Counted from the stretch's first letter, positions 45,195 to 53,794 are shown. The stretch is 64,000 nucleotides of DNA from Rhodococcus spongiicola (GCF_004011835.1 NZ_RKLN01000004.1:1-64000), one strand, 5' to 3'. Translations and numbers: made by a program. Notes: generated by a model not told the origin, from the letters alone.

Positions 45195-45851
45195 TCAGTC
45201 CGCGAGGTGTTCGCCCTCCTCGCCGAGAGACGGCGGGATCTGCAGGACCTTTCGTGCTTTACGTGAGATGTCGCAGTTGCCGGAGGCGACGGAGTGGAGG
45301 ATGCCGTTGTAGACCAGATCCCACATCAGCGGATTGCTCTGGGCATCTCGTAGACCGAAGGAGTGGATCTTCCTGCCGTCGGCATCCTCGATGCGCAGTA
45401 CCCGGTTGAGTCCGTCGACGCTGAATCTGATCCGGACCAACTCGTAGGTGTTGACCCACTTCGGGCCTTCCTGGACCCACACAGCGCCGGCCGCCATCCA
45501 CTCGCAGCCACCTCTCCAGTAGAAGAACACACCGCTCACGACTATCCAGAACCAAGGGAACCATTCATCGGTCCAATCGAATCCACGCTCCGTGAAGATG
45601 ATGAACGCCGTCATCAGCGTCGACATGGCAAGCGCGGCTTGCACTCGGTGCTTGGTCGCAAACTGTGACCACTCAAGAGTGGGGCCGAGGTCCTCGGGCG
45701 CGGGTGGGGCTTTCCTTGGGGCTCGGTCGGTCGGTGTCGTCTCGTAGGCGGAGCTTTCCCGGCGGGGTGCCGCGGGTGGGCGGGGGTCGCCGGTCTGTGG
45801 ATCGGGGATCGGAGGAAGGCGAAAGTCCCTGCGGGGGAAGAAGTGGGTCAT
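45195..45851 (-). CDS. Tandem paralogous membrane protein A, possible immunity protein (218 aa)
   Basis: Same layout as its downstream paralogue: Pro-rich cytoplasmic N-terminus, two membrane helices, C-terminal domain (EGPKWVNTYELVRIRFSVDGLNRVL; CDISRKARKVLQIPPSL). Differences concentrate in the membrane segment (residues 70-115). That is a pattern seen when immunity proteins diversify against different toxin tips, although this is inference. Starts four bases after the WXG-domain gene stop. Confidence 0.75.
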   Translation of the reverse strand: MTHFFPRRDFRLPPIPDPQTGDPRPPAAPRRESSAYETTPTDRAPRKAPPAPEDLGPTLEWSQFATKHRVQAALAMSTLMTAFIIFTERGFDWTDEWFPWFWIVVSGVFFYWRGGCEWMAAGAVWVQEGPKWVNTYELVRIRFSVDGLNRVLRIEDADGRKIHSFGLRDAQSNPLMWDLVYNGILHSVASGNCDISRKARKVLQIPPSLGEEGEHLAD

Positions 45852-45855
45852 CGGG

Positions 45856-47001
45856 TCAGTCCGCCACGTATTCGATGAGTTCGCCGACGCCGTAGCTGAC
45901 GAGTACTCCCACTCCGACTGCGGCGATGGTGGCCGGTCCGCCAGCCGCGCTGGCGAGAAGCAGGCTAGTTGCGGCGGTTCCCGCTAGGAACCCACCCGCG
46001 TCCTTCGCAACAATCTTTGCGATGTCGCCTCCGTCCTCGGCACCCTGCAAGTCGTTGTGGATCTGATAGCCGGTAAAGAGAACCCCGGCCGCCGGTATCT
46101 TGGATCCGACCGAGTACACGCCCTTGGGGACGACCTGGGACGCGCTCCGGGGGACGATCCCAGCGTTGAGGATTTGGGCTGCGCGACTGCCGGTCTGCCC
46201 CCCGATCAGCCTGGAGTTCTGAGCAGCGAATCTCGCGGCGTCGTCAGCGGCGGGCGCGAACGTGTTGGCGGCGTTCGTAGCGGCGTGCCGCACCGAGTCG
46301 GTGGCGGCCTCGGCCGCAAGTGTTCGGAACGTTTGAACCTGGGTGGCCCGGGTCTGCGCGATCGCACCCCACTTGTCAGCCTCCTGGCCCGCGGCGCCCA
46401 CGTAGCTGAGCGCGGCGCCCCCTGCCATCCAACCGGCCGAGCCCTTCAGGCGATCGAGCCAGTCATCACCGTTGTCGCCGTCCGTGCCGATGAAGGCCTT
46501 ACGGAGGTCTTCATGGGCGAGTCGCTCCTTCCCCCTGGCCTCGGCCACCGATTCGAGGGCCACGCCATAGGCCGCGACCTTGATCGCCTGCTGGGTGAGC
46601 TGGTCGATACTCCACGGACCTACCGGGGGTTGCAGCGGTTCGGGGTCGCCGATCCAGTCGGGGAAGCACACGTCAGGGCCGACCCACAGGCCGGCTTCGA
46701 GGGCTTCGGCTGCGGCCCGAGTCATCCGTTCCTTGACCGTGTTCATCTCGTCGGCGAACGTTCGCAGAGCCGTGGACAGATCCCCCGCCCGGTCGGCCAT
46801 CTCGACAGTCGACCGCCCGAACTTGTCGACCGCCGTACGGAAATTGTCTCCCGCATCACCATCCCAGTCCTCCTCGGATTGATCCCGGGCATCGAAAAAG
46901 CCGCGCGCAGCTCGGTCGACTCCCTCCGCAAGCCGGTCGAGGGCGACGGCACATTCGATGCAGGACTCTGGATCGGCGTCGACACGCACGTAGATGGGCA
47001 T
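45856..47001 (-). CDS. WXG-domain protein with hydrophobic C-terminus, candidate T7SS effector (381 aa)
   Basis: N-terminal 100 residues are two helices around a W-D-G turn (DWDGDAGDNFRTAV, W46/G48), the WXG100/LXG-like hallmark of type VII secretion substrates. The middle is helical and Ala-rich (about 130-240). The C-terminus (about 300-381) is Gly/Ala-rich and strongly hydrophobic (FLAGTAATSLLLASAAGG, IAAVGVGVLVSYGVGELIEYV), which could insert in membranes. No signal peptide. ATG overlaps the upstream gene's stop (TGATG). A membrane-active toxin is one reading; a structural substrate is another. Confidence 0.75.
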   Translation of the reverse strand: MPIYVRVDADPESCIECAVALDRLAEGVDRAARGFFDARDQSEEDWDGDAGDNFRTAVDKFGRSTVEMADRAGDLSTALRTFADEMNTVKERMTRAAAEALEAGLWVGPDVCFPDWIGDPEPLQPPVGPWSIDQLTQQAIKVAAYGVALESVAEARGKERLAHEDLRKAFIGTDGDNGDDWLDRLKGSAGWMAGGAALSYVGAAGQEADKWGAIAQTRATQVQTFRTLAAEAATDSVRHAATNAANTFAPAADDAARFAAQNSRLIGGQTGSRAAQILNAGIVPRSASQVVPKGVYSVGSKIPAAGVLFTGYQIHNDLQGAEDGGDIAKIVAKDAGGFLAGTAATSLLLASAAGGPATIAAVGVGVLVSYGVGELIEYVAD

Positions 47002-47315
47002 CAGCGCGATCCCCCGCCCGAGGTCTCCGGCATCTGCTCCCCGGCACCGGACAAGTACTGGCCGTTCGCCCAGTCGGTGGCGGCGTAGTTCGCGTCGCAG
47101 ACCTGCACAGTATCGGCGGCACTCAACGCCGCTTGCGCCACGAACGACATCGCCTGCGCCAGTTCCACAAGCGCGTCACCGACCACCGCCGTCGACAGTC
47201 CCGCGTTCGGCACCTGCGGGGCATCCTCGCCCAGCGCATCCACCTCTTGTGCGTTCCGGGTAAGGATCTTCGCAGTCTCGGTGAGGTGATCGACCTTCAG
47301 ACCGTCGCCACTCAC
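47001..47315 (-). CDS. EspC-like small helical protein (104 aa)
   Basis: GTG at 47315 with GGGGGAA about six bases upstream. Predicted helical hairpin, LKVDHLTETAKILTRNAQEVDAL then ALVELAQAMSFVAQAALSAADTVQVCDANYAATD, a layout like EspC/DUF2580 partners of ESX systems. Carries a YAATD sequence fitting YxxxD. Overlaps neighbours on both sides (four bases upstream, one base downstream). Could be the secretion partner of the WXG-domain protein. Confidence 0.65.
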   Translation of the reverse strand: MSGDGLKVDHLTETAKILTRNAQEVDALGEDAPQVPNAGLSTAVVGDALVELAQAMSFVAQAALSAADTVQVCDANYAATDWANGQYLSGAGEQMPETSGGGSR

Positions 47316-47689
47316 CAGCTGTTCCCCCGTCTTCCCGTCCCGTACGGCTCCTCCAAGAACGAGGCCGGAAGATGGCCGCCGGGTTCTTCCTCGTCCTGGG
47401 CATACGGCACGGTGTCTCGCCTTGAGCCGGAGGGCATCTCGGCGTCGAGTAGAACCACGTCGTAGCCGGTCATGCGTTTGATGTCGTCCAACCCGCCGGA
47501 ATCGATGGCGCCCCACGGCTGGCCCTTCCCGCAACACTGGGTCAGTCGGTTCAGGGAGGTGTATCCCGGTAGTGCCAACCTGCCATCCGGCAGGGTCCTC
47601 AACTCCAACTGGACCTGGCCGGACCCGTTCCGCGGCAGCATCGGCACATAGAGCACACCCCCGGCACGGCGCGGCAACTGGTCGACCAT
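47312..47689 (-). CDS. SAV_915/SseB-like small protein (125 aa)
   Basis: Resembles the SAV_915 family seen beside T7SS-like genes in actinobacteria: VLYVPMLPRNGSGQVQLELRTLPDGRLALPGYTSLNRLTQCCGKGQPW then a DVVLLDAEMP strand. No signal peptide. First gene of a five-gene coupled operon. Family assignment by recall only; function unknown. Confidence 0.6.
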   Translation of the reverse strand: MVDQLPRRAGGVLYVPMLPRNGSGQVQLELRTLPDGRLALPGYTSLNRLTQCCGKGQPWGAIDSGGLDDIKRMTGYDVVLLDAEMPSGSRRDTVPYAQDEEEPGGHLPASFLEEPYGTGRRGNSW

Positions 47690-47848
47690 CGATCCCCCCT
47701 GCTGGCTCCCCTACTCGGCGAGTACCTTAACCGTGCCCGTCGCGTCGACTAACGCCCGGGGAGAGATCAAGTCCGGCGTCAATGGTCGGCGGAACCAGGC
47801 GTGCCCCCGGCGCGTCTGATTCGATGAGCGGGCGTTGTGGAAATGAGG

Positions 47849-48391
47849 AGAAGCGTGGGGTTCATGGGACGGAGGGGCGGCGCGATCGTCGCCACGGTCA
47901 GTGTGTTGGTGCTGGCTGGCTGCGGGTCGACGAGCGAGGGGCAGGCGGAGACAAAGGCGCAGTCCGAGGAACCGGTCTTTGATCCGTGCAGCATTCCAGA
48001 GGATGTGCTGCTCGCGATCGGCGTCGATCCGGCAACGGAAGAGCGCGACATCATGGGAGTCAAGCAGCCGGGCTGGAGCCTGTGCAGCTGGAATGATTCC
48101 GATGTCTCCTTCTTCGTCACGATCTTCGCCACCGGAAGACCGCTCGACACGATCCGCACGAACGAACGCGCGATCGACGTCACCCCGATCGACCTACCCG
48201 GACGCGATGAGGCCTTCACATTCCGTGAGAAGTCCGATACCCGCAACGAGCACTGCGATGTCTTGGTCGCCGCCGGTCCGGACACTCTGATGCTCCGTAC
48301 GGATTTCGCGAAGGGGCTGCCACCGTCAGAGAGTCCCTGCCCGCAGGCGATCGAGAACGCGAAACTCCTCGAACCGTCTCTGCCCCGCTGA
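47849..48391 (+). CDS. DUF3558 lipoprotein, copy 2 (180 aa)
   Basis: Very close to copy 1 in sequence: lipobox VLVLAGCGS, FDPCSIPEDVLLAIGVDPATEERDIMGVKQPGWSLCSW, C-terminal SPCPQAIENAKLLEPSLPR identical. GTG start with AGGAG upstream, as in copy 1; even the upstream DNA (GCGTCTGATT...GATGAGC) is shared. Changes cluster around residue 85 (WNDSDVSFFVTIF against WRETDRAFYFTIF). Anchored outside the membrane. Confidence 0.85.
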   Translation, partial: RSVGFMGRRGGAIVATVSVLVLAGCGSTSEGQAETKAQSEEPVFDPCSIPEDVLLAIGVDPATEERDIMGVKQPGWSLCSWNDSDVSFFVTIFATGRPLDTIRTNERAIDVTPIDLPGRDEAFTFREKSDTRNEHCDVLVAAGPDTLMLRTDFAKGLPPSESPCPQAIENAKLLEPSLPR

Positions 48392-48407
48392 CGAGAGAGG
48401 CTCGATC

Positions 48408-48779
48408 ATGTGGATGAATCCCTCGTGGAAAGAACTCGGTGAACTGGTCGACGGTGGCGAGCTCTACCTCGAGCCGGGCATCGCCGAGAAGTGCGCCGAA
48501 CGCTGTGCAGAGCTACGAGAAGAACTGGTGAAGCTCGAAGGACGCGCCAAGCGTCTCGCCAGTGTCGACGGCCTCGGCCACCTGCCCTCCGGCATCGCCC
48601 TGGCCCACAAGTTCGAGCAGAAGGCGTCGGGCGGCGACTACGCCCTCGATCAGGCCCTAGGCGACCACATCACGACCGTCGAGCAGATGCAAGCGGTGTT
48701 CGAGAAGATCGCAGCGAGGTTCGGCGCCGCCGAGGAGGCGAACGTCCAGGCGCTCGGCGGGATCGATCCCGGGCAGTAG
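48408..48779 (+). CDS. Small helical protein paired with DUF3558, copy 2 (123 aa)
   Basis: Same length as copy 1 and alignable throughout (MWMNPSWKELGELVDGGELYLEPGIAEKC...; YALDQALGDHITTVEQMQAVFEKIAARFGAAEEANVQALGGIDPGQ). Sixteen bases after the lipoprotein stop. Unrecognised, no export signal visible. Confidence 0.75.
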   Translation: MWMNPSWKELGELVDGGELYLEPGIAEKCAERCAELREELVKLEGRAKRLASVDGLGHLPSGIALAHKFEQKASGGDYALDQALGDHITTVEQMQAVFEKIAARFGAAEEANVQALGGIDPGQ

Positions 48780-48953
48780 ACGTTCAGCCCGCTCTCCCAC
48801 CGGCAACCACGGCCCAGATGGCGCCCCGCCTGACTGAGAGCCGCTCGTTAGCGCCCCATTCTCCCCCACCCGCGTCGAAAACAGCTATACGTCAACGAGA
48901 CCCGTAGGTACCGTGGGTTACAGCTCGAGGCGCATCGCCTCGAATCGACTGTG

Positions 48954-49529
48954 TCAGGCAGCTTCTTTCATCATGTCGAGCACGTGCTGTGCGAACCACC
49001 GGTTGTGGTGCTGGGGGTACCGGCTCTTCCCCTTGCTGACGAGGCGCTCGACGAAGGGCCGGATCGACTCTTGGAGCGGCAGTTCGTCGAGCTGGTCCAA
49101 TGACTCGTCATCCAACAAGCAGTGAATTACCGCTCCGTCATCGTCCGCCGAGGGCAGCGACGACTTCTCGAATGCGAGCGAAGAGTACCGTTCGGACAGT
49201 TCCTCGAGCGAGTTCCCGGACCGTCGCTCGAGCGCACTTGCCGATACGTACAGGCTCAGCCAGGTATCACTCTCGGCGTTCTCCGTGTATCGCCACATGT
49301 ACAGAACTTGCATGGGCCCGACATTGAGCGTGAAGAGGCGCTCGATCTCGGACGTCTTGTTCGTGCCTGGTAGACAACTCAACGTCCACTCCTTCTTCTC
49401 ACTCCAAGCCGGATCACTGAAGGCGGCGCCAAGGTAATCAGCCGCGGATTCAACAGCGGCGTCGAAATCCGGGTCCAGCCGCAGTCTCTCGAAACTGGCT
49501 TCGCTCGCGGCACGTGGGATGTCACGCAT
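48954..49529 (-). CDS. Unrecognised third gene of the McrBC operon (191 aa)
   Basis: ATG at 49529 overlaps the McrC stop by eight bases, so it is part of the operon. Not recognised. Acidic, Ser/Glu/Leu-rich and without membrane helices; a strand-rich middle (MQVLYMWRYTENAESDTWLSLYVSASALERR) is followed by an acidic loop and a basic C-terminal helix pair (KGKSRYPQHHNRWFAQHVLDMMKEA). Might be an accessory or regulator of the restriction system; nothing in the sequence decides. Confidence 0.65.
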   Translation of the reverse strand: MRDIPRAASEASFERLRLDPDFDAAVESAADYLGAAFSDPAWSEKKEWTLSCLPGTNKTSEIERLFTLNVGPMQVLYMWRYTENAESDTWLSLYVSASALERRSGNSLEELSERYSSLAFEKSSLPSADDDGAVIHCLLDDESLDQLDELPLQESIRPFVERLVSKGKSRYPQHHNRWFAQHVLDMMKEAA

Positions 49530-50631
49530 GAGTGTCCTCGGGTTCGTCGATGCGATCCTCGGTGACCGCGGCGAGCGCGGCGCGGATGTCGGCAGTGCTG
49601 CCGGCAAGGTCGACGGTGAGGAAGCGGTAGCGATGGCCCTGGATGGTCACCGATTCGTCGAGGTGTTCACCGACCGTCGGGTAGAGCAGCACACCTTCGG
49701 CCGTGGCGGCGAGCGAGTCCTGCTCGTGTTGGGACTGGATGCAGGCGTAGAGCTGGAAGATGTGCCCGGGGGCGAGTTGTACTACGCCGTTCTGGTTGGG
49801 TTCGAGCGCGTCGGCGAACTTGGTTTCGACGACGATTCTCCGTTCGGAGGTCTCGAGGACAACGTCGGCCCGCATCTCCGGAAGGATCTGCGGAACTCGT
49901 CCGGTCTCGTCCGATGTGGACCACAGGAGCTGCTTGTCATGCCGGAGCACTCGCCACGGCGCGGTGAGGGTAGCTCGGTAGAACCCGCGTACCGCGGTCT
50001 CGTAGAGCTGTCGCAGCTCGGTCACCTCCCGCGACGCGGCCCAGCGGTGACCCGATCCGTCGTCCTCGGTCGGGATGTCCATCGCCAGTATCAGTTTCGC
50101 GGCGTCGACAGCGGAGACGTCGGCCACATCGTTCCGGCCGAGCACGACGCCGGACACTTCACTCCTTCCGACAGGGCGAGGTGAGACTCCGGCTTGGACA
50201 AGGGTGTCGGCGAGGTTGCGGCACCGGTCGGCCAGCGGTTGGCTTCGTACCCGGCCGGCAGCGACGGCGAGCGCGGTGCGCATCAACCGGTTGCGCGGGT
50301 TGTCGAGGGACAGTTCGGTGAACCGGCACGCCACCAGTCCGCGGGACAAGAGTTGGCGGGTGGTGGTTTCGAGTATGTCGATCTGCCCACGGACGCGGGT
50401 GAGATGGGCATTGCGCGGCCGGTAGGCGTGGCCGAGGGTGCGCTGCAGTCGGGTCTCGACGGCGTCAGCGAGAATCTCCGCGACGATATCGCACAGGTCT
50501 TCCGGGTTATCCTCGACGCCGCTGCGCCGCAGCGACTCGTCGTCGCGGTAAAGGCTCGACGCGTACAGCATCAGCAGCCACAGGTTCCGGACGGGGATGC
50601 GGGTGCGGCCGCTGACGATAACCCCTGTCAC
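49522..50631 (-). CDS. mcrC: McrC-type restriction subunit (369 aa)
   Basis: McrC supplies the nuclease for modification-dependent cleavage by McrBC. N-terminal McrC part (about 1-180; RVRGQIDILETTTRQLLSRGLVACRFTELSLDNPRNRLMRTAL), then a PD-(D/E)xK nuclease with MRADVVLET (Asp near 252) and IVVETKF (ExK near 265-267). Length is normal. Starts inside the McrB stop (ATGA overlap), so the two are coupled. Confidence 0.9.
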   Translation of the reverse strand: MTGVIVSGRTRIPVRNLWLLMLYASSLYRDDESLRRSGVEDNPEDLCDIVAEILADAVETRLQRTLGHAYRPRNAHLTRVRGQIDILETTTRQLLSRGLVACRFTELSLDNPRNRLMRTALAVAAGRVRSQPLADRCRNLADTLVQAGVSPRPVGRSEVSGVVLGRNDVADVSAVDAAKLILAMDIPTEDDGSGHRWAASREVTELRQLYETAVRGFYRATLTAPWRVLRHDKQLLWSTSDETGRVPQILPEMRADVVLETSERRIVVETKFADALEPNQNGVVQLAPGHIFQLYACIQSQHEQDSLAATAEGVLLYPTVGEHLDESVTIQGHRYRFLTVDLAGSTADIRAALAAVTEDRIDEPEDTHA

Positions 50632-52424
50632 AGCGGGTACCCGAGCAGTGCCTCCGCCTCCTTCTGGACGCGCTCCGGGTCGTCGAACCAGTACTCGTCG
50701 AGCAGCGGCCGGATCTCGGAGTCGACCACCCGTCGCAGCCAGGTGGCCGGGTCTTCGACACGAGCCGCGCCGTACGGGGTGAAGAAGCTGTGCCCGATGC
50801 GGTACTGCTCGCCGAGCGAGCGGTCGGCGGCGATGGTGTCGTTGAGGGCGTTGACGCGGTGTGCCAGCACGGTGAGGAAGTCGTCGGGGATGTCATTGTG
50901 TTCGGATACCCAGCGACGCCATGACTCGTTGAGGGTCGGCTCGAGGTTACGGAAGGCGAACCGGCGGCGAAGCGCGAAATCGACTATCGCGAGGGAACGG
51001 TCGGCGAGGTTCATGGTGCCGATGATGTAGAGGTTCTCGGGCAGGTAGGTGGGTGGCTCGCCGGGACGGCGGTAGGACAGTTCGAGCGCCTCGCCAGGGG
51101 TGCGCTTGCTGTTCTCGAGCAGGGTGAGTAGCTCACCGAAGATCTGGGCGAGGTTGCCGCGGTTGATCTCCTCGATGACGAGCACGTGGTTGTTGCCGGG
51201 GTCGGCCCGCGCGGCGTTGACGATGTCGAGGAACATCCCGTCCTCGAGTTGCAGCTTGCCGTCACCGCTGGGACGCCAGCCGCGGACAAAGTCCTCGTAC
51301 GCGAGCGTGGGATGGAACTGGATGGCTCGCAGCAGGTTCCGGTCCTTGCTGCCGATGAGGGCGTAGCCGAGCCGCTTGGCCAGCCAGGTCTTGCCGGTGC
51401 CGGGCGGACCCTGCAGTATGAGGTTCTTCTTGGTCCGCAGGGCATCGAGGTAGTCGCCGAGCACCGGTTCGGGGACGAAGCAGCCGTCTGCGACTATGTC
51501 GGTGAGGGTGTAGGCGTCGGTGCGACCCTGCAACGCCTCTTCGTCGATCTCGGACTCGTCGCCGGGTTCGACGACGGCTACCGCATCGTCACCGAAGCGG
51601 TCGGCCCAGTCTGGGGCATTGCGGAAGCGGTCGAGGTCTTGTTCGGCCCAGTCGAAGGTGAAGTCGATCAGGCCGTCCCGCATCCAATCTCCGCGCTCCA
51701 CCCGCCAGACGGTCTGCTCGGAGGTGTAGAAGTACCACTCACGCAAGGGTTCCGCAGGGTCCCAATCCACTTCGACCATCCGGCCGTCGCGAAGATTGGC
51801 TACGACGGTCCCAGTGGCCTTGATCGCCATTACCGGTACATCGCGCCCCCGACCATCGAACGGAAGATCGGCACGCCGGATGTATGCGTGCTTGATCGCT
51901 ATCAGGTCGCCGGGTTGCATCGATCCGACTTGGTCGAGGTACTTGTCGGCGACGCTGTTCTCCCAGATCCCCCCGTCGAGGAACCGCTGGGTTTGGTCCT
52001 TCGACTCGACGCCGGCATGGTGTGCGTCGACGAACCAATACGCTTCCCGCCTGTCTTCCACAGGCTCGCGGGAAGCGATGTGCTGCATGCTTGTAGCCTC
52101 CCGATACGCTGGAAGCTGATTTATGAGAGTGGTCTCGACAGGGTCGGCGGCGAGCAATTGCCGGCCGAACTGAGTGATGGATGTTCGACTCGAGGACTCC
52201 TGGGTCACCGCGCCGACGGCGACGAGATCTCGAACTGCCCTCACGAATTTCTCGGCCCGCGGACCGGCAGAGATATCCGGATCCCCAGTACCCTCACTCA
52301 TCGCCGCTGCGACCGCCGCGCGCAGGTCGGCAAAGGTCCATACGGCGCCGTCGCTGAGAACTTGCAGGACAGGTCGGGCGAATTCCATCCATGCCGACAG
52401 GGAACTCACACCGTCGTCAGACAT
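50628..52424 (-). CDS. mcrB: McrB-type GTPase with N-terminal DNA reader domain (598 aa)
   Basis: AAA+ motor of the McrBC restriction system. Order: a winged-helix-like region (about 1-95), an EVE/PUA-like region (about 125-235, EAYWFVDAHHAG...GDLIAIKHAYIRR...VPVMAIKATGTVV) likely to recognise modified bases, then the AAA+ domain with Walker A GPPGTGKT (near 340), HPTLAYEDFVRGWRP, Walker B LVIEEINRGNLAQIFGELLTLLE and the McrB GTPase motif GTMNLADRS. AAGGAG before the ATG. A piece of hsdM lies just upstream. Confidence 0.9.
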   Translation of the reverse strand: MSDDGVSSLSAWMEFARPVLQVLSDGAVWTFADLRAAVAAAMSEGTGDPDISAGPRAEKFVRAVRDLVAVGAVTQESSSRTSITQFGRQLLAADPVETTLINQLPAYREATSMQHIASREPVEDRREAYWFVDAHHAGVESKDQTQRFLDGGIWENSVADKYLDQVGSMQPGDLIAIKHAYIRRADLPFDGRGRDVPVMAIKATGTVVANLRDGRMVEVDWDPAEPLREWYFYTSEQTVWRVERGDWMRDGLIDFTFDWAEQDLDRFRNAPDWADRFGDDAVAVVEPGDESEIDEEALQGRTDAYTLTDIVADGCFVPEPVLGDYLDALRTKKNLILQGPPGTGKTWLAKRLGYALIGSKDRNLLRAIQFHPTLAYEDFVRGWRPSGDGKLQLEDGMFLDIVNAARADPGNNHVLVIEEINRGNLAQIFGELLTLLENSKRTPGEALELSYRRPGEPPTYLPENLYIIGTMNLADRSLAIVDFALRRRFAFRNLEPTLNESWRRWVSEHNDIPDDFLTVLAHRVNALNDTIAADRSLGEQYRIGHSFFTPYGAARVEDPATWLRRVVDSEIRPLLDEYWFDDPERVQKEAEALLGYPL

Positions 52425-52619
52425 TGAGCGCTCCTTCGAAATGGTCGATCAACACGGGTCCGTCTGTACCCACGAGCGGGTTGGTCATTCGAAGTAGTCT
52501 TCGTCGACTGCCCGAGCACGTCGCAAAGCCTTCCTGCAGATCCTGGGAAGGCAATTTCAGAGAATGGGCCCTAGGCTGCGTCATGTCGATCGAGGCGATG
52601 CCGGTGGTCTGCTTCGCAG

Positions 52620-52698
52620 CGAGCGGATTGGAGATGCCGCACGTCCAGAGAGCATCCCACGGCGCGTCGACTTTGTTCTTGATCTCACCAGTGATCAC
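52620..52698 (-). pseudogene. Orphan 5' fragment of hsdM
   Basis: Codons from GTG 52698 read VITGEIKNKVDAPWDALWTCGISNP, matching VITGEIKSKVDAVGDAFWTGGISDP at the start of the gene at 55281. About 40 bases of upstream DNA match as well. After roughly 25 codons the similarity stops. It is the end of a duplicated or recombined type I modification gene. Confidence 0.75.
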
Positions 52699-52866
52699 GT
52701 GACCAGGCCCCTATCCAGCACCAAACGAGCGACCGACCCGACGACTCTATCTGCCAGCACTGGTCTCTCGGTCGACCGGACCAGATCGGTCAACCCGGCG
52801 CACGGAACCGAGAGCGCTTCCTGTACATCTGTTCCGAAGGACGAATTTGCGTACCGGAGGGGGAGC

Positions 52867-53409
52867 ATGGGGTCATTGAAACGATGCGGTGCCGCTGCCG
52901 CCGTCGCGGTCGGCATCCTCGCGCTGACCGGTTGCGGCACGGCGGCCGGCGGGGGCCAAGCGCAGACAGCAATGGCGCAGTCCGAGGAACCGATGTTCGA
53001 TCCGTGCGACGTCCCGGAGGATGTGCTACTCGCGATCGGCGTCGACCCGGCGTCGGAGGAGCGTGACATCTTGGGCGTCAAGCAGCCGGGCTGGAGCCTG
53101 TGCAACTGGAACGACTCCCCCGGCATCTCCTTCCTCGTCACGATCTTCGCCACCGGAAGGCCGCTCGAGGAGATTCTCACGAACGAACGCTTCATCGACG
53201 TCACCCCGATCGATCTCGCTGGGCGCGAGGCGTTCACGGTTCGCGAGACGTCCGACACCCGCAACGAGCACTGCGACGTCGTGCTCGCCGCCGGCCCGGA
53301 CACCCTGATGCTGCAGACGAGTCTGGCCAAGGGGCTGCCCCCGTCGGAAAGCCCCTGCCCTCGAGCAATCGAGAACGCAAGACTCCTCGAACGATCCCTA
53401 CCCCGCTGA
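52867..53409 (+). CDS. DUF3558 lipoprotein, copy 3 (180 aa)
   Basis: ATG at 52867 with GGAGGGGG upstream. Lipobox ILALTGCGT, then the same domain (FDPCDVPEDVLLAIGVDPASEERDILGVKQPGWSLCNW; SPCPRAIENARLLERSLPR). More diverged from copies 1 and 2, with a different N-terminus (MGSLKRCGAAAAVAVG) and unrelated upstream DNA. Its partner gene downstream is broken. Confidence 0.85.
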   Translation: MGSLKRCGAAAAVAVGILALTGCGTAAGGGQAQTAMAQSEEPMFDPCDVPEDVLLAIGVDPASEERDILGVKQPGWSLCNWNDSPGISFLVTIFATGRPLEEILTNERFIDVTPIDLAGREAFTVRETSDTRNEHCDVVLAAGPDTLMLQTSLAKGLPPSESPCPRAIENARLLERSLPR

Positions 53410-53423
53410 CGGAAGGCTCAGTC

Positions 53424-53794
53424 ATGTGGATGAACCCTTCGTGGAAAGAACTCGGTGAACTGGTCGAGGGTGGCGAGCTCTATCTGGAGCGGGTGTTGCC
53501 GAGAAGTGCGCCGCACGCTGCGAGCAGCTGCGCGACGAACTGATAATGCTCCAAGACCGCGCCAAAGATCTCGCCAGAATCGACGGCCTCGGCCACCTAC
53601 CCTCCGGTATCGCGCTGGCCCGCAAGTTCGAGCAGAAGGCGTCCGGCGGCGATTACGCGCTCGACCAAGCCCTGGGCGACCACATCGCCACCGTCGAGCA
53701 GATGCAGGCGGTGTTCGAGAAGATCGCTGCACGGTTCGGCGCCGCCGAGCAGGGGAACGCGCAGGCGCTCAGCGGGATCGATCCCGGGCAGTAG
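53424..53794 (+). pseudogene. Frameshifted small helical protein, copy 3
   Basis: Starts MWMNPSWKELGELVEGGELYLER like copies 1 and 2, then shifts frame. Comparison with copy 2 (GAGCCGGGC against GAGCGGGT, near 53488-53496) shows one missing base. The normal frame resumes and is intact from about 53500 to the stop at 53794 (RAKDLARIDGLGHLPSGIALARKFEQKASGGDYALDQALGDHIATVEQMQ, given here only as landmarks GLGHLPSGIALA and YALDQALGDHIA). Either a recent pseudogene or a sequencing error. Confidence 0.8.
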
